A DNA stretch of 42,813 bases from Nostocoides sp. F2B08 (GTDB lineage Bacteria > Actinomycetota > Actinomycetes > Actinomycetales > Dermatophilaceae), in assembly GCF_009184895.1 (NCBI RefSeq), contig NZ_WESE01000015.1, positions 1 through 42,813 on the forward strand. Direction: 5' to 3'. A program made the position numbers and the translations under genes. Below the pieces are notes generated by a model. It saw only the letters and a program-made list of their open reading frames with translations, was not told the origin of the DNA and did no database searches. This document shows positions 1 to 9,391 of this stretch, piece by piece (position 1 is the stretch's first letter; each line of letters begins with the position of its first letter).

Positions 1-2
1 AC

Positions 3-146
3 GAGTTCGAGACCACGACCGCCGCCGCGACCGCGGTCATGGACTGGTGCTTCAACTTCTACAACACCACCCGCCGGCACAGCTCCGCTGCGATGATGTC
101 ACCCATCGCCTACGAGACCGCGGCCCTCACCCCGAGAGCCGCTTGA
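3..146 (+). CDS. IS3-family transposase OrfB, C-terminal end (partial, cut by window start)
   Basis: The first 47 codons in this frame end at a TGA and read as the end of the DDE integrase core of an IS3-family OrfB: a WCFNFYNTTRRHSS stretch followed by MSPIAYE. This matches the well-known 'YN..R.H..L...TP..YE' tail of these transposases, just after the catalytic Glu. The rest of the element lies left of the window, so its terminal repeats and target duplication cannot be determined; the right terminus should lie within the next ~60 bases, before the relaxase gene. The IS sits immediately upstream of the relaxase and has probably displaced or altered its promoter/oriT region. Confidence 0.85.
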   Translation, partial: EFETTTAAATAVMDWCFNFYNTTRRHSSAAMMSPIAYETAALTPRAA

Positions 147-217
147 AGGGAAGCCCTCCACGATTCGGGGGGAACCACACTCTCTGGCGCCGGTTTCGTG
201 CATTGGGTGCCGTGACG

Positions 218-3200
218 ATGTCGATCCACAAGCTGACCGCCGGGTCGGGGTACACCTACCTGACCCGGCAGGTCGCGACCCAGGACGCGACCGAGAGAGG
301 GCATGCGTCGCTGGCGTCGTACTACACCGAGAAGGGCGAGACCCCGGGCCGGTGGGTCGGGTCCGGACTGGCCGGTCTGGACGGTATCGCTGCGGGTGAT
401 GTGGTCACCGAGGCGCACATGCTCAACCTGTTCGGCTCCGGGCATCACCCGCTGGCTGAGCAGCTGCGCGCGGGGGCCGCTCAGGCCGGCGCGGACGTGC
501 GCGGCCAGGAGCGGGCGTCCCGGTTGGGGGTGCCGTTCCCGGTCTATGCGGGGGACGTCTCGAGCTTTCGGGTGCGGGTGGCCGAGCGTGTCGCCGAGCT
601 GACCACTGCCCGCGGTTTACCCGCCGGCTCCCCGGGCAGCATCGAGGACCGCGCGCAGGCCCGCACCGAGGTTGCCACGGCCCTGTTCCGGGAGCAGTTC
701 GGCCGTGACCCTGCCGATGCCCGGGAGCTGTCCGGGACCATCGCCAAGGCTTCCCGTCCTCGCACGAACGCCGTTGCCGGGTACGACCTGTCGTTCTCCC
801 CGGTGAAGTCGGTCAGCACCTTGTGGGCGGTCGCCGACCTGCCCGTGGCGGCCGCGATCGAGAAGGCGCACCACGCCGCCGTGGCGGATGCGCTGGCGTT
901 CCTGGAACGGTCTGCGCTGTTCACCCGGGAGGGCACCGGCGGCGTCCGGCAGGTCGAGATCCGCGGCCTGGTGGCGGTGGCGTTCACGCACCGTGACTCC
1001 CGCGCCGGAGACCCGGATCTGCATACCCACGTCGCGGTCGCGAACAAGGTTCAAACCAGGGATACCGGCAAGTGGCTGGCGATCGATGGCCGGCCCCTGT
1101 TCAAGGCCGCCACCGCCGCCTCCGAGGTTTACAACACGGCGCTGGAGGTTCACCTTCGCGAGAGCCTGGGGGTGCGGTTCGTCGACGTCGCGCACCGTGA
1201 CCCGCGCAAACGCCCGACCCGGGAGATCGTCGGCGTCGATCCCGCGTTGGCGTCGCGGTGGTCGACCAGGAGGGCACACATCACCGCCCGCACCAGCGAG
1301 CTCGCCCGCGCGTTCCAGGCCGACCATGGCCGGCCCCCGACTCCGGTGGAGGCGATCAAGCTGGCCCAGCAGGCCACCCTCGAGACCAGGGACGCCAAAC
1401 ACCCCGCCCGCAGCTTCGCCGAACAGCGCGAGTCGTGGGCTGAACAGGCCCGGGCGGTTCTGGGCAGCGATCACGCCACCCGGGCGATGGTGGCCGCGGC
1501 GCTCTCCCCCGCCGCCGCTGCTGGGCCGCGGATCGACACCGCCTGGATCCAGGCCACGGCTGCCCGGATCGGGGGCATCCTTGCCGAGCATCGTTCGGTG
1601 TGGCAGCAGGTCCACGTCTACGCCGAAGCCCAACGCCAGGTCCGCCCCACCCACCTCACCGGGGACAACCTTCAGCGGGTCGTCGCTCTGCTCGTCGACG
1701 AGGTCCTGACCACTCACTCGGTCGTCCTCGCCCGCCCCGGCCACGATCCCATCACCGACCTGCCCGAGGGGCTGCGCCGCAGCGACGGCACATCCGTCTA
1801 CACCCAAGCCGGGACCACCCTGTTCACCTCGCCTCAGATCCTTGCCGCGGAGGCGCGGATCGTCGCCCGCGCCGGACAGGACGACGGGGCCCGCGCCCCC
1901 GACACCGCCGTCCAGACAGCACTCAATGCAGCCGCGAGCGAGGGCGTTCCACTCAACGCGGGACAGGCCACCCTGGTACGCGAGATGGCCACCTCCGGCG
2001 CCCGGGTCCAGCTCGCCATCGCCCCCGCCGGCGCCGGCAAGACCACCGCCATGCGCGCCCTGACCCACGCCTGGACCAACGCCGGTGGACAGGTCCTCGG
2101 ACTGGCCCCCTCCGCGGCCGCCGCGCACGTCCTCGGCGAGAGCATCGATGCCGCCACGGACACCCTGGCCAAGCTGGCCTGGCACCTGCAGCACCCCGCC
2201 CTCGGCGAGCAGCCGACGTGGATGACACACATCGGCCCAAGCACGCTGGTGCTGGTCGATGAGGCCGGCATGGCCGACACCCTCACCCTCGACCTGGTCA
2301 TCGAGCACGTCATCACCCAGGGCGGCTCGGTGCGGCTCATCGGCGACGACCAGCAGCTCGCCGCGCTCGGCGCCGGCGGCGTCCTGCGCGACATCCGCGC
2401 CACCCACGGAAGCCTGCACCTGTCCGAGCTCATGCGCTTCACCGACCCCGCCGAAGGCGCCGCCTCCCTCGCCCTCCGAGACGGGGCCCTCGAGGCGCTC
2501 GGGTTCTACCTCGACCACCACCGCGTCCACGTCGGCGACCTCGCAACCTTGACCGACGACCTCTTCACCGCCTGGGCCACCGATCGAACCCGCGGCGTGG
2601 ACGCGATCATGATCGCCCCCACCCGGGACCTGGTCGCCGAGCTGAACCAGCGCGCCCGCACCCACCGCCTCACCACCACAGGCCTCGCACCAGCGGCAGC
2701 GACCGCCACGGTCACACTCGCCGACGGCGCGACCGCCTCGCTCGGGGATGTCGTCATCACCCGAGCCAACGACCGCCGCCTTCCCCTGGGCGCTACGGAC
2801 TTCGTCAAGAACGGCGACCGGTGGACCATCACCGCGCTCCTCGAGGACGGTGCGGTGAGTGCGAGGCACGTCACCCACCGCCGGAGCGTGACGCTGCCCG
2901 CGGCGTATGTAGCCGGGCACGTCGAGCTGGGGTACGCCTCGACGATCCACACCGCCCAAGGCGTCACGGCCGCCGCGAGCCACACCCTGCTTACCGGGGC
3001 CGAGTCCCGGCAGCTGCTCTACACGGCCGCCACGCGCGGTCGGGCCGGCAACCACCTCTACCTGCAGCTGGTCAGCGACACAGACGAGCATGCCCTCATC
3101 CGCCCCGAAACCGTCCACCCCCGCACGGCGACCGACATCCTCGAAGGCATCCTCGTCCGCGACGATTCCGCTCGCTCCGCGACCAGCACCGCCCGCGAGG

Positions 3201-5791
3201 CCGACCACCCCGCACCCAAGCTCGCCGACTCCGTGGCCCGCTACACCGACAGCCTCTACCTGGCCGCCGAACAGCACCTCGGCACCGACACCACAAAGCG
3301 GATCGAGCAGACGGCCGAGCAGATCCTGCCGGGCCCAACCGACGCCCCGGCATGGTCGACGCTACGGGCGCACCTGATCCTGCTCGCCGCCCACGACATC
3401 GACCCGATCCACGCGCTCACCTCCGCAGCACACCACCGCGGGTTCACCGACGCCCACGACCCCGCCGCGGTCCTCGACTGGCGCCTCACCGACATCCGCG
3501 TCACCAGCGCCATCCGCGGACCCTTGCCCTGGCTGCCAGGCGTCCCGCAGTCGCTGGCCGACGACCCGACCTGGGGCGCGACTCTCTCCGCCCGCGCCGC
3601 CACCGTGCGCGCCGACACCGCCATCCTCACCCGCCACCTCACCGACACCGCCGACCAGACGCCCGCGTGGACGCGGCTCGGCCACGCCCGACCCGCCCCC
3701 GCCCTGCTCGCCCAGGTCGAGGTGTGGCGTGCCGCCACCGGAATCGACCCCCAGGACCGGCGCCCGACCGGACCCGCCCGCCCGCTCGGAACCCTCGCCG
3801 GCCGCTACCAGCAGCACCTCACCCGCCGTCTCGCCTCCGGCGACACGCCCGCGATGCAGGAATGGGCACCCACCCTCGACCGGATCCTCCCCCGCCACGA
3901 CACCGACGCCTTCACGCCCGTGCTCGCCGAGCGGCTCGCCGCCCTCTCCCGCGCCGGACTGCACACCCCCACCCTGCTGCGCGACTCGCTCAGCACCGGC
4001 CCCCTGCCGGACGACCACGCAGCCGCCGCCCTCTGGTGGCGCCTCACCTCCCGCCTCTCCCCCGCCGTCGCCGCCACCACCACCGGCGACCTCCCGCTCA
4101 CCTCAACCTGGACCGGCCGCCTCCCCGGACTGGTCGGCGCGGACCGCGCATCCGAACTGCGCGCGAGCAGCTGGTGGGCGACCCTGGTCACCGTCATCGA
4201 CCACGCCCTCGCCCGCGGCCACACCCCCGAGACACTCCTGGCCCACATCCCAGAGCGGGAGCAGGACCTCGACCCATGCCAAGCCCTCATCTGGCGGATC
4301 AGCATCACCACCAACCCGACCCACCTCGACGAAGGCAGCGGCGACGGAGACCCCGGCGCCCTGCCTCCCGAGGACCTCGATCTCGAGCCGGTCTCCTGGG
4401 CGCCGACAGCCGCCGACCTGGCCGCCCTGCCGCCCCTGGACGAACCGGCCCTCCCAGACAGCAACGACATCGCCCCCCACGACCGCGCCGGAACCGGGGA
4501 CATCTCCGACCCCGACGACGTCGAGACAGCCATCGCGTTCGCCGCCCTCCAACGACACCACGCCGAACCGCTGCCCCTGTCCGACCAGCAGATCGAGACC
4601 CAGGTCGCCCACGCCATCGAAGCCGACACCTCCCCCGTCACCCCGGAACGGATCGCCGCCCTCAATGCCCTGGCCACCGACTACTACAGTGGCGCCTTCC
4701 CCGGATCCTGGGCGCAGACCTACCTCACCGAGCGGCTCGCCGGCACCGACCTCACTGGCGACCCACACGCCCGTCCCGGCTACGCCCCCGCCGGGTGGAC
4801 CGCCCTCATCGACCACCTCGGCGGACACGGCGCCACCAACGACGAGCTCCTCGCCGCCGGCCTGGCCACCACCACCCGCGACGGCAGGCTCATCGACCGA
4901 TTCCGCGACCGCCTCATCCTCCCCATCACCCACCCCGCAGCAGGCCTCACCCACGAGGCCGAAGAAGCAGTCGTGCTCGGGTTCGTCGCCCGCCGCCACC
5001 CGACTCTCACGGACACCACCGGCGGCCCGAAGTACCTCAACACCCCCGACACCGTCCTCTTCCACAAAGGCGCCCAGCTCTACACCGCGGGCAGCGCGAC
5101 GACGCCTGCGGACGCTACCCCGGTCCTGGTCGAAGGCCCCCTCGACGCCCTCGCCATCACCACCGCCGGCAACGGTCGCTACCTGGGTGCCGCTCCGCTC
5201 GGGACCGCGCTCACCGAAGAGCAAGCCCGCAAGCTCGCCGTTCACGCCCACCTCAGCGGAACGACCCCGATCGTGGCCACCGACGCCGACACCCCCGGAC
5301 GCGCCGCTGCCACCCGGGCCTACTGGCTCCTCACCCAACACGGTCTCTCCCCCAACACGCTCACCCTCCCAGCTGGCAGCGACCCCGCCGAACTCCTCAC
5401 GCGCCACGGCTCCGGCGCCCTCCGGCGAGCGCTCGAGGACGACGCGCCACTCTCCGCCATAGTCATCACCGCCCGACTCGACCAGCCGCACAGCACCAAC
5501 AGCCTGCGCGATGCCGTGGCAGCTCTCGCCGCGGCCAGCCCTGACGCCTGGGACACCGGATCCATCCAGATCGCACAGGCCACCGACACCCCGCTGCCTG
5601 CCGTGCGCCGACACCTCGCCCGCGCGCTCAAGCAGCGCAGCCTCGATATCCGAACAACCACCGCCGAAAGCCTGCGCCGCAACCTGGACGCCGGCAAGCC
5701 AGCAGCGCCGAGCACCAGCTACCGCAGTGTGGATCAACACGAACGCCGCCACGTCCCGGCACCTGCTGTCGATAACGGACGGGCACGCTAA
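218..5791 (+). CDS. traA: MobF-family conjugative relaxase/helicase with C-terminal DnaG-like primase (TOPRIM) module
   Basis: 1,857-residue protein expected to nick oriT, stay bound to the 5' end, unwind the plasmid and possibly prime it. N-terminal TrwC-type relaxase: YY pair at residues 35-36 in the YYTEKGETPGRW context (candidate nicking Tyr), GYDLSFSPVKSVS near 190, and the metal-binding LHTH motif near 270. RecD-like helicase: Walker A PAGAGKTT near 604, Walker B LVLVDEAG near 680, GDDQQLAALG shortly after, and STIHTAQG plus YTAATRG near 910-940. From about 1480 there is a DnaG-like catalytic core (YYSGAFPG, RFRDRLILPI, KYLNTP), then TOPRIM motifs LVEGPLDALA near 1637 and DADTPGRAA near 1688. 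I see no CHC2 zinc finger. The frame is open from base 47, but homology begins at MSIHKLTAGSGY, so the ATG at 218 (or GTG at 212) is chosen. Confidence 0.93.
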   Translation: MSIHKLTAGSGYTYLTRQVATQDATERGHASLASYYTEKGETPGRWVGSGLAGLDGIAAGDVVTEAHMLNLFGSGHHPLAEQLRAGAAQAGADVRGQERASRLGVPFPVYAGDVSSFRVRVAERVAELTTARGLPAGSPGSIEDRAQARTEVATALFREQFGRDPADARELSGTIAKASRPRTNAVAGYDLSFSPVKSVSTLWAVADLPVAAAIEKAHHAAVADALAFLERSALFTREGTGGVRQVEIRGLVAVAFTHRDSRAGDPDLHTHVAVANKVQTRDTGKWLAIDGRPLFKAATAASEVYNTALEVHLRESLGVRFVDVAHRDPRKRPTREIVGVDPALASRWSTRRAHITARTSELARAFQADHGRPPTPVEAIKLAQQATLETRDAKHPARSFAEQRESWAEQARAVLGSDHATRAMVAAALSPAAAAGPRIDTAWIQATAARIGGILAEHRSVWQQVHVYAEAQRQVRPTHLTGDNLQRVVALLVDEVLTTHSVVLARPGHDPITDLPEGLRRSDGTSVYTQAGTTLFTSPQILAAEARIVARAGQDDGARAPDTAVQTALNAAASEGVPLNAGQATLVREMATSGARVQLAIAPAGAGKTTAMRALTHAWTNAGGQVLGLAPSAAAAHVLGESIDAATDTLAKLAWHLQHPALGEQPTWMTHIGPSTLVLVDEAGMADTLTLDLVIEHVITQGGSVRLIGDDQQLAALGAGGVLRDIRATHGSLHLSELMRFTDPAEGAASLALRDGALEALGFYLDHHRVHVGDLATLTDDLFTAWATDRTRGVDAIMIAPTRDLVAELNQRARTHRLTTTGLAPAAATATVTLADGATASLGDVVITRANDRRLPLGATDFVKNGDRWTITALLEDGAVSARHVTHRRSVTLPAAYVAGHVELGYASTIHTAQGVTAAASHTLLTGAESRQLLYTAATRGRAGNHLYLQLVSDTDEHALIRPETVHPRTATDILEGILVRDDSARSATSTAREADHPAPKLADSVARYTDSLYLAAEQHLGTDTTKRIEQTAEQILPGPTDAPAWSTLRAHLILLAAHDIDPIHALTSAAHHRGFTDAHDPAAVLDWRLTDIRVTSAIRGPLPWLPGVPQSLADDPTWGATLSARAATVRADTAILTRHLTDTADQTPAWTRLGHARPAPALLAQVEVWRAATGIDPQDRRPTGPARPLGTLAGRYQQHLTRRLASGDTPAMQEWAPTLDRILPRHDTDAFTPVLAERLAALSRAGLHTPTLLRDSLSTGPLPDDHAAAALWWRLTSRLSPAVAATTTGDLPLTSTWTGRLPGLVGADRASELRASSWWATLVTVIDHALARGHTPETLLAHIPEREQDLDPCQALIWRISITTNPTHLDEGSGDGDPGALPPEDLDLEPVSWAPTAADLAALPPLDEPALPDSNDIAPHDRAGTGDISDPDDVETAIAFAALQRHHAEPLPLSDQQIETQVAHAIEADTSPVTPERIAALNALATDYYSGAFPGSWAQTYLTERLAGTDLTGDPHARPGYAPAGWTALIDHLGGHGATNDELLAAGLATTTRDGRLIDRFRDRLILPITHPAAGLTHEAEEAVVLGFVARRHPTLTDTTGGPKYLNTPDTVLFHKGAQLYTAGSATTPADATPVLVEGPLDALAITTAGNGRYLGAAPLGTALTEEQARKLAVHAHLSGTTPIVATDADTPGRAAATRAYWLLTQHGLSPNTLTLPAGSDPAELLTRHGSGALRRALEDDAPLSAIVITARLDQPHSTNSLRDAVAALAAASPDAWDTGSIQIAQATDTPLPAVRRHLARALKQRSLDIRTTTAESLRRNLDAGKPAAPSTSYRSVDQHERRHVPAPAVDNGRAR

Positions 5792-6101
5792 ACCTCGTCC
5801 ATTCACCCCATCAGCTTGCGCCGAATCGCGAGCGCCACATCGCAGGCCCGCGGGTTGCATAGATCTGGACCGATGGCATCGATATCAAGGTGTCCTGGTG
5901 TTGTGAACGCCCTGGCAGAACCTCTTCGTCTCGCCCGCTCCTGGCGCGCTGGCGCTTTCGGGCGGCTGACCCAAGAATCTGCGGCCAGCTGACGCTTTGT
6001 CCTTCAGGCATTGTTGAGGTCCTCACCGAGAGGAACGGATTGCGCCAACGCGCAGCGCCTTGATTTAGCGATTGGGTCGAATGACCCCACACAAGTTCAG
6101 T
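5792..6101. other. Intergenic region between convergent relaxase and NB-ARC genes; nothing recognised
   Basis: About 310 bases between two gene ends that face each other. Base composition falls from the very GC-rich relaxase gene to the more balanced composition of the NB-ARC gene, so the left border of the acquired segment probably lies here. I looked for paired hairpins with T-runs and found no convincing terminator, and no frame shows coding bias. Confidence 0.4.
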
Positions 6102-8783
6102 TCAGGAACGCGCAACCGCAATGGCCCGTGGTCCTCGATCGGAACTCGTGGAACGGAAGTGCACGAGGGCCCCAGTATGCAAAGCGTCAAACCCGTCCCT
6201 ATCGTTGACATCGTCAGAATGGAAGAAGATGTTGCCAGGGAATGCCGGGTGCCGGATGAAGCCATAGTTTTCCCTAATGCTAACGATCTCCCCGATCATG
6301 GATGCGTCACCGGTCCCGGACGCCTCGGCCGACACTGGTGCCGTGCTCTGCTGATCGATCGTCAGCGCAAGTTCAGCAAGGCGTTTCCCAGCCGCAGGAC
6401 ATCCTTTGGTCTTGCTCAGTTTCAGGATCTCGTTGAGCAATTGAGACCAGCGACGTGCGGTGACGAATCTGACCAGCCCGCGACTAAGTGAATCCAGCCA
6501 CTCCGAGAGGTTGGCGATGGATGTCCCGATAGTGATGCTTTGTGTGGCACCGTTCACAGCCTCTACCGCGCAGTCGGCTCCCGTGTCGCGCAGCCTGTTA
6601 TCCGAAACACCTGACTCGAGTGCCGCGAGTGCGATCCCAAGACCCTTCTCGGCGCGACGGAATTGCAGCAAGGGATTGCGCTCCTCGCTACGAGCGTATT
6701 CGGCCCAGCGGCGGTATGCCTCAGCCAGGCTGCTGATCGCAATCAGTCTCGCCTTACCTGTCTGTATGACGGAGGCCGGCTCGATGAGGGCAACCCCTTC
6801 CGAAAAGCGGTGAGCCCACACCAAATAGGTCCCGAGAGCGACGGCGGTGTCAGCCTTCTTGAGCGTTTCGTGCGCCTCGTCGGCGTAAGCAATTGCCGAC
6901 TTCACGTCACGCGCGCTTCGTGCCAGATAGCCCGCGAAGAAGTGAGCCACCACCGCGCGATCCTCGCCGTCAGCATGCTCATAGGCGCGTCTATAACAAG
7001 CGGTCGCGGTCGTCAGGTCACCGGCCTGACCCCTGAGATACCCCTCGACTCTGTCGACCTCCCAGAAGTCTGGGTTCAGCTTCCGAGCAAGTTCAACCTG
7101 CTTGAAGGCCTTGTCCAAGTCCCCCGCCTTCCCTGCTAGCAGGGCTTGGCGAAGGATTTGTGCCGTAGGCGCGTCCGCATCGGTCCGAGAGCGCACGACT
7201 ACCGGCGCGAGCGAGCGCTCGGCAAGGTCTGAGGCTCGGCGCTCTTCGGTGGCTCGATACTCAGTCTCTCGCCGTAGGACTGCGCGTCGAACAGTGTCAT
7301 CCGGCGGAACACGACGACTCAAGAACTGGGTGGCCGTTTCCGTGAGTACAACCCGTAGGTTCAAATCACCCGGACTCGAGGCGTTCTCGCGCCGGACCAA
7401 CGACCCTCGCATCAACTCCTGGAGACCGACATTGATTTGATCCATTGAGCGTTGCAGCAGCACGACCAGTTCGTCCACTGACACAGGACGACCGAGGACC
7501 GCCAACGCTCCAAGCACCTCCCGCGCTGACGGCTCAAGGGAGTCGTACACCGATCGAACGCAGAACTCTAGGAGTTCGTCCTGGTGTCGAATCAGTTGGA
7601 TCGGATCGTTCCCGGCTTCAACCGCGAGTGCAAACCATTTGATCGCCAAGGGACTATTCCGCAGTTTTGTGACCACTTGAACGCGAGCATCTGAACTGAT
7701 TCTGTCTAGGCCCGCGATCCGTCGCGCGCGAACGAAGTCGTTAAACAGGCGTAGACTATCAGCGCGACTCAACGGTGAGAGCGGATACCGACGTTCGAAC
7801 TCACCAACCCCGACGCGACTGGTGATCAGATAGCTCACCGTGTCTGGTAGACCATCATAAAGCGTTGCGAAGTCACTCCCCCCAACTGTCTCAAGATTGT
7901 CTAGAACAATCAGCACTCGTAGCCCTTCAAGGGCGCTGGCCAACTCTCTCGAACTACCTCCGAAGTCGTCATCGAGGGCTCGGCCAAGCGGTTGCAGTGC
8001 TCCTACGATATCCCGCGCCGCGCCCGCGATGTCGCGTACACCGTTTGCCGTAAGCTTCTCATGCTTGAGAGAGGTCCACAGAACCGCATCAAATGGCTGA
8101 CTCGTGTCATCAGCTATTAAGTATGCGACCTCCAGCGCCAATGCAGTCTTGCCGATACCGCCCTCGCCGGTGATAGTCAGCACAGGCTCTCTGCCACGCT
8201 TAATGAGACTGACTAGGTCTGCGACTTCCTTAGCACGGCCGACCAGGCCGGTTTCATCGTAATCAGGAAGCGGCAAGTTGTGCAGCGTTAGTCCAGCGTC
8301 CGATTGAACAGTAACCAACGGTTCCCAAGATGGGTCGGCGACAAGCTGAGCGAGCGTTCGCTTCATCTCTGACCAGTATCGCGTCTGGAATTGGGTGAGG
8401 ATCGAGACGGCAGCATCGCTGTCACCAGCAGCAAGAGGACGGGCATGCATCACCCGGTTCCGGATAGCGACCAGCCGATCCAGGTGTCCGGTTAGGTCCC
8501 GCACTTCAGACGCGTATTCACTAGGAAGCAGGCTACGGTGAGTATTGAGCAGGTCGTAAGCCTCGCGCATATCGAGATACTCTGTGATGGGATTGGCGTC
8601 GCCGGACGTCCCATCCTGAGCTCGCTTGACCGAGGCGCGCTCAAAGCAGGCGTTTAGCGCCGCTTCTTCACCTATTTCGTTAACGACGAATCTCACCAGT
8701 GCAGCACGCACGTCTCTCTCGAACGCGTCCATGAGCACGTACAGCCGCGCCCGGGTCATCGGAAGATCCTCAGATTGCGCCAC
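6102..8783 (-). CDS. HEPN - NB-ARC (STAND NTPase) - TPR - cold-shock-domain protein, candidate antiphage effector
   Basis: 893 residues. N-terminus: helical domain resembling Swt1-type HEPN, with the RNxxxH ribonuclease motif (IRNRVMHARP, ~residues 107-113). NB-ARC: VGRAKEV, Walker A GEGGIGKTA near 208, Walker B VLIVLDNLE near 293, ITSR sensor, then a winged-helix-like region. A helical, TPR-like region covers roughly 550-800. The last ~63 residues resemble a cold-shock domain: GEIVSIRENYGFI (RNP1-like) and NIFFHSDDV (RNP2-like). STAND proteins with a nuclease head and repeat sensor are known immune switches; that this protein kills infected cells by cutting RNA is inference. Start: GTG at 8783 has GGGAGG five bases upstream; ATG at 8759 behind GAGGA is also possible. 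The gene has distinctly lower GC than its neighbours, suggesting transfer. It lies beside restriction genes on the opposite strand. Confidence 0.85.
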   Translation of the reverse strand: MAQSEDLPMTRARLYVLMDAFERDVRAALVRFVVNEIGEEAALNACFERASVKRAQDGTSGDANPITEYLDMREAYDLLNTHRSLLPSEYASEVRDLTGHLDRLVAIRNRVMHARPLAAGDSDAAVSILTQFQTRYWSEMKRTLAQLVADPSWEPLVTVQSDAGLTLHNLPLPDYDETGLVGRAKEVADLVSLIKRGREPVLTITGEGGIGKTALALEVAYLIADDTSQPFDAVLWTSLKHEKLTANGVRDIAGAARDIVGALQPLGRALDDDFGGSSRELASALEGLRVLIVLDNLETVGGSDFATLYDGLPDTVSYLITSRVGVGEFERRYPLSPLSRADSLRLFNDFVRARRIAGLDRISSDARVQVVTKLRNSPLAIKWFALAVEAGNDPIQLIRHQDELLEFCVRSVYDSLEPSAREVLGALAVLGRPVSVDELVVLLQRSMDQINVGLQELMRGSLVRRENASSPGDLNLRVVLTETATQFLSRRVPPDDTVRRAVLRRETEYRATEERRASDLAERSLAPVVVRSRTDADAPTAQILRQALLAGKAGDLDKAFKQVELARKLNPDFWEVDRVEGYLRGQAGDLTTATACYRRAYEHADGEDRAVVAHFFAGYLARSARDVKSAIAYADEAHETLKKADTAVALGTYLVWAHRFSEGVALIEPASVIQTGKARLIAISSLAEAYRRWAEYARSEERNPLLQFRRAEKGLGIALAALESGVSDNRLRDTGADCAVEAVNGATQSITIGTSIANLSEWLDSLSRGLVRFVTARRWSQLLNEILKLSKTKGCPAAGKRLAELALTIDQQSTAPVSAEASGTGDASMIGEIVSIRENYGFIRHPAFPGNIFFHSDDVNDRDGFDALHTGALVHFRSTSSDRGPRAIAVARS

Positions 8784-9050
8784 GCTGCCCTCCCTGCCAG
8801 TTGTCAACACGCCCGACACTACTCAATGGATCTCTGTCCGCCGGTGGTGGTGGTCGCCATAAGCGCACCGCGACAAGGTTGGTCCCTGAGGATCGATACC
8901 TCCAGGTCAGCCCCAGGCACTGGAAACCTGGCCAGGCAGCAGATGCGTCTTGGCTGCGCCAACCGCACGGTTGGGGCTGCGTCCCATCACCCGGTAGTGA
9001 GCGCGACAGAGTGCGTCCTCGCGCGCTTTGTCGCTCCCTGCGGATGTGTT
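8784..9050. other. Upstream region of the NB-ARC gene; probable promoter, no gene recognised
   Basis: These ~270 bases hold the ribosome binding site of the NB-ARC gene (GGGAGG on the minus strand, around 8789-8795) and presumably its promoter. A minus-strand TTGACA at 8802-8807 looks like a -35 box but has no good -10 at proper spacing before the chosen start. No frame has convincing coding bias. Confidence 0.35.
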
Positions 9051-9390
9051 CTATGTCGGCGTGTCGACGGGGCGCAGGTGCACCCCCGTGCGGTGGAGCG
9101 GTTGCGGCGGACTGGGCGGGGCGAGGGTGGCGACGTCGGATTCGAAGGCTGCCATCCGTAGTTCCGTGGTCTCGTCGCTGCGGTGGCGGGTGTGGCGACC
9201 GCGTGATGGCCAGGGCTGGTGCTGCCTGTCTTCGCAATGGGCGCGAAGCCGCTGACGCATCCGGTCGGTGAACGCGGGCAGCACATACCGGTGGAACTCC
9301 TCCAGCGACTCACCCGTGAGGGCGTGCCCGGCGCGGCGGCGCGTGTCGGCGAGGAGGGCGATCTCGTGAACCAGGTGCGGGTGCGGTCGC
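9051..9390 (-). pseudogene. 5'-truncated coding remnant of unknown function
   Basis: On the minus strand an open frame with strong third-position GC runs from about 9390 down to a TAG at 9051. It reads as ordinary helical protein (HPHLVHEIALLADTRRRAG near its upstream end, then LTGESLEEFHRYVLPAF, MRQRLRAHCED). It has no credible start codon at its upstream end; coding character stops where hsdM coding begins on the other strand. It is therefore a fragment that lost its 5' end at the same breakpoint as hsdM. I do not recognise the family. Confidence 0.5.
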
Positions 9391-9391
9391 C

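Noticed and set aside
617-3277. Long minus-strand open frame of 886 codons opposite the relaxase gene
   Set aside because: It is the antisense of well-recognised relaxase and helicase motifs; long antisense frames are common in very GC-rich DNA and its product is low-complexity Gly/Val/Arg.
2821-5544. Plus-strand frame of 907 codons inside the relaxase gene
   Set aside because: Product is almost only Arg/Pro/His, a frame-shifted reading of the relaxase gene.
8802-8807. Perfect TTGACA as promoter of the NB-ARC gene
   Set aside because: No acceptable -10 at 16-19 bases, and that region overlaps the chosen start and its ribosome binding site.
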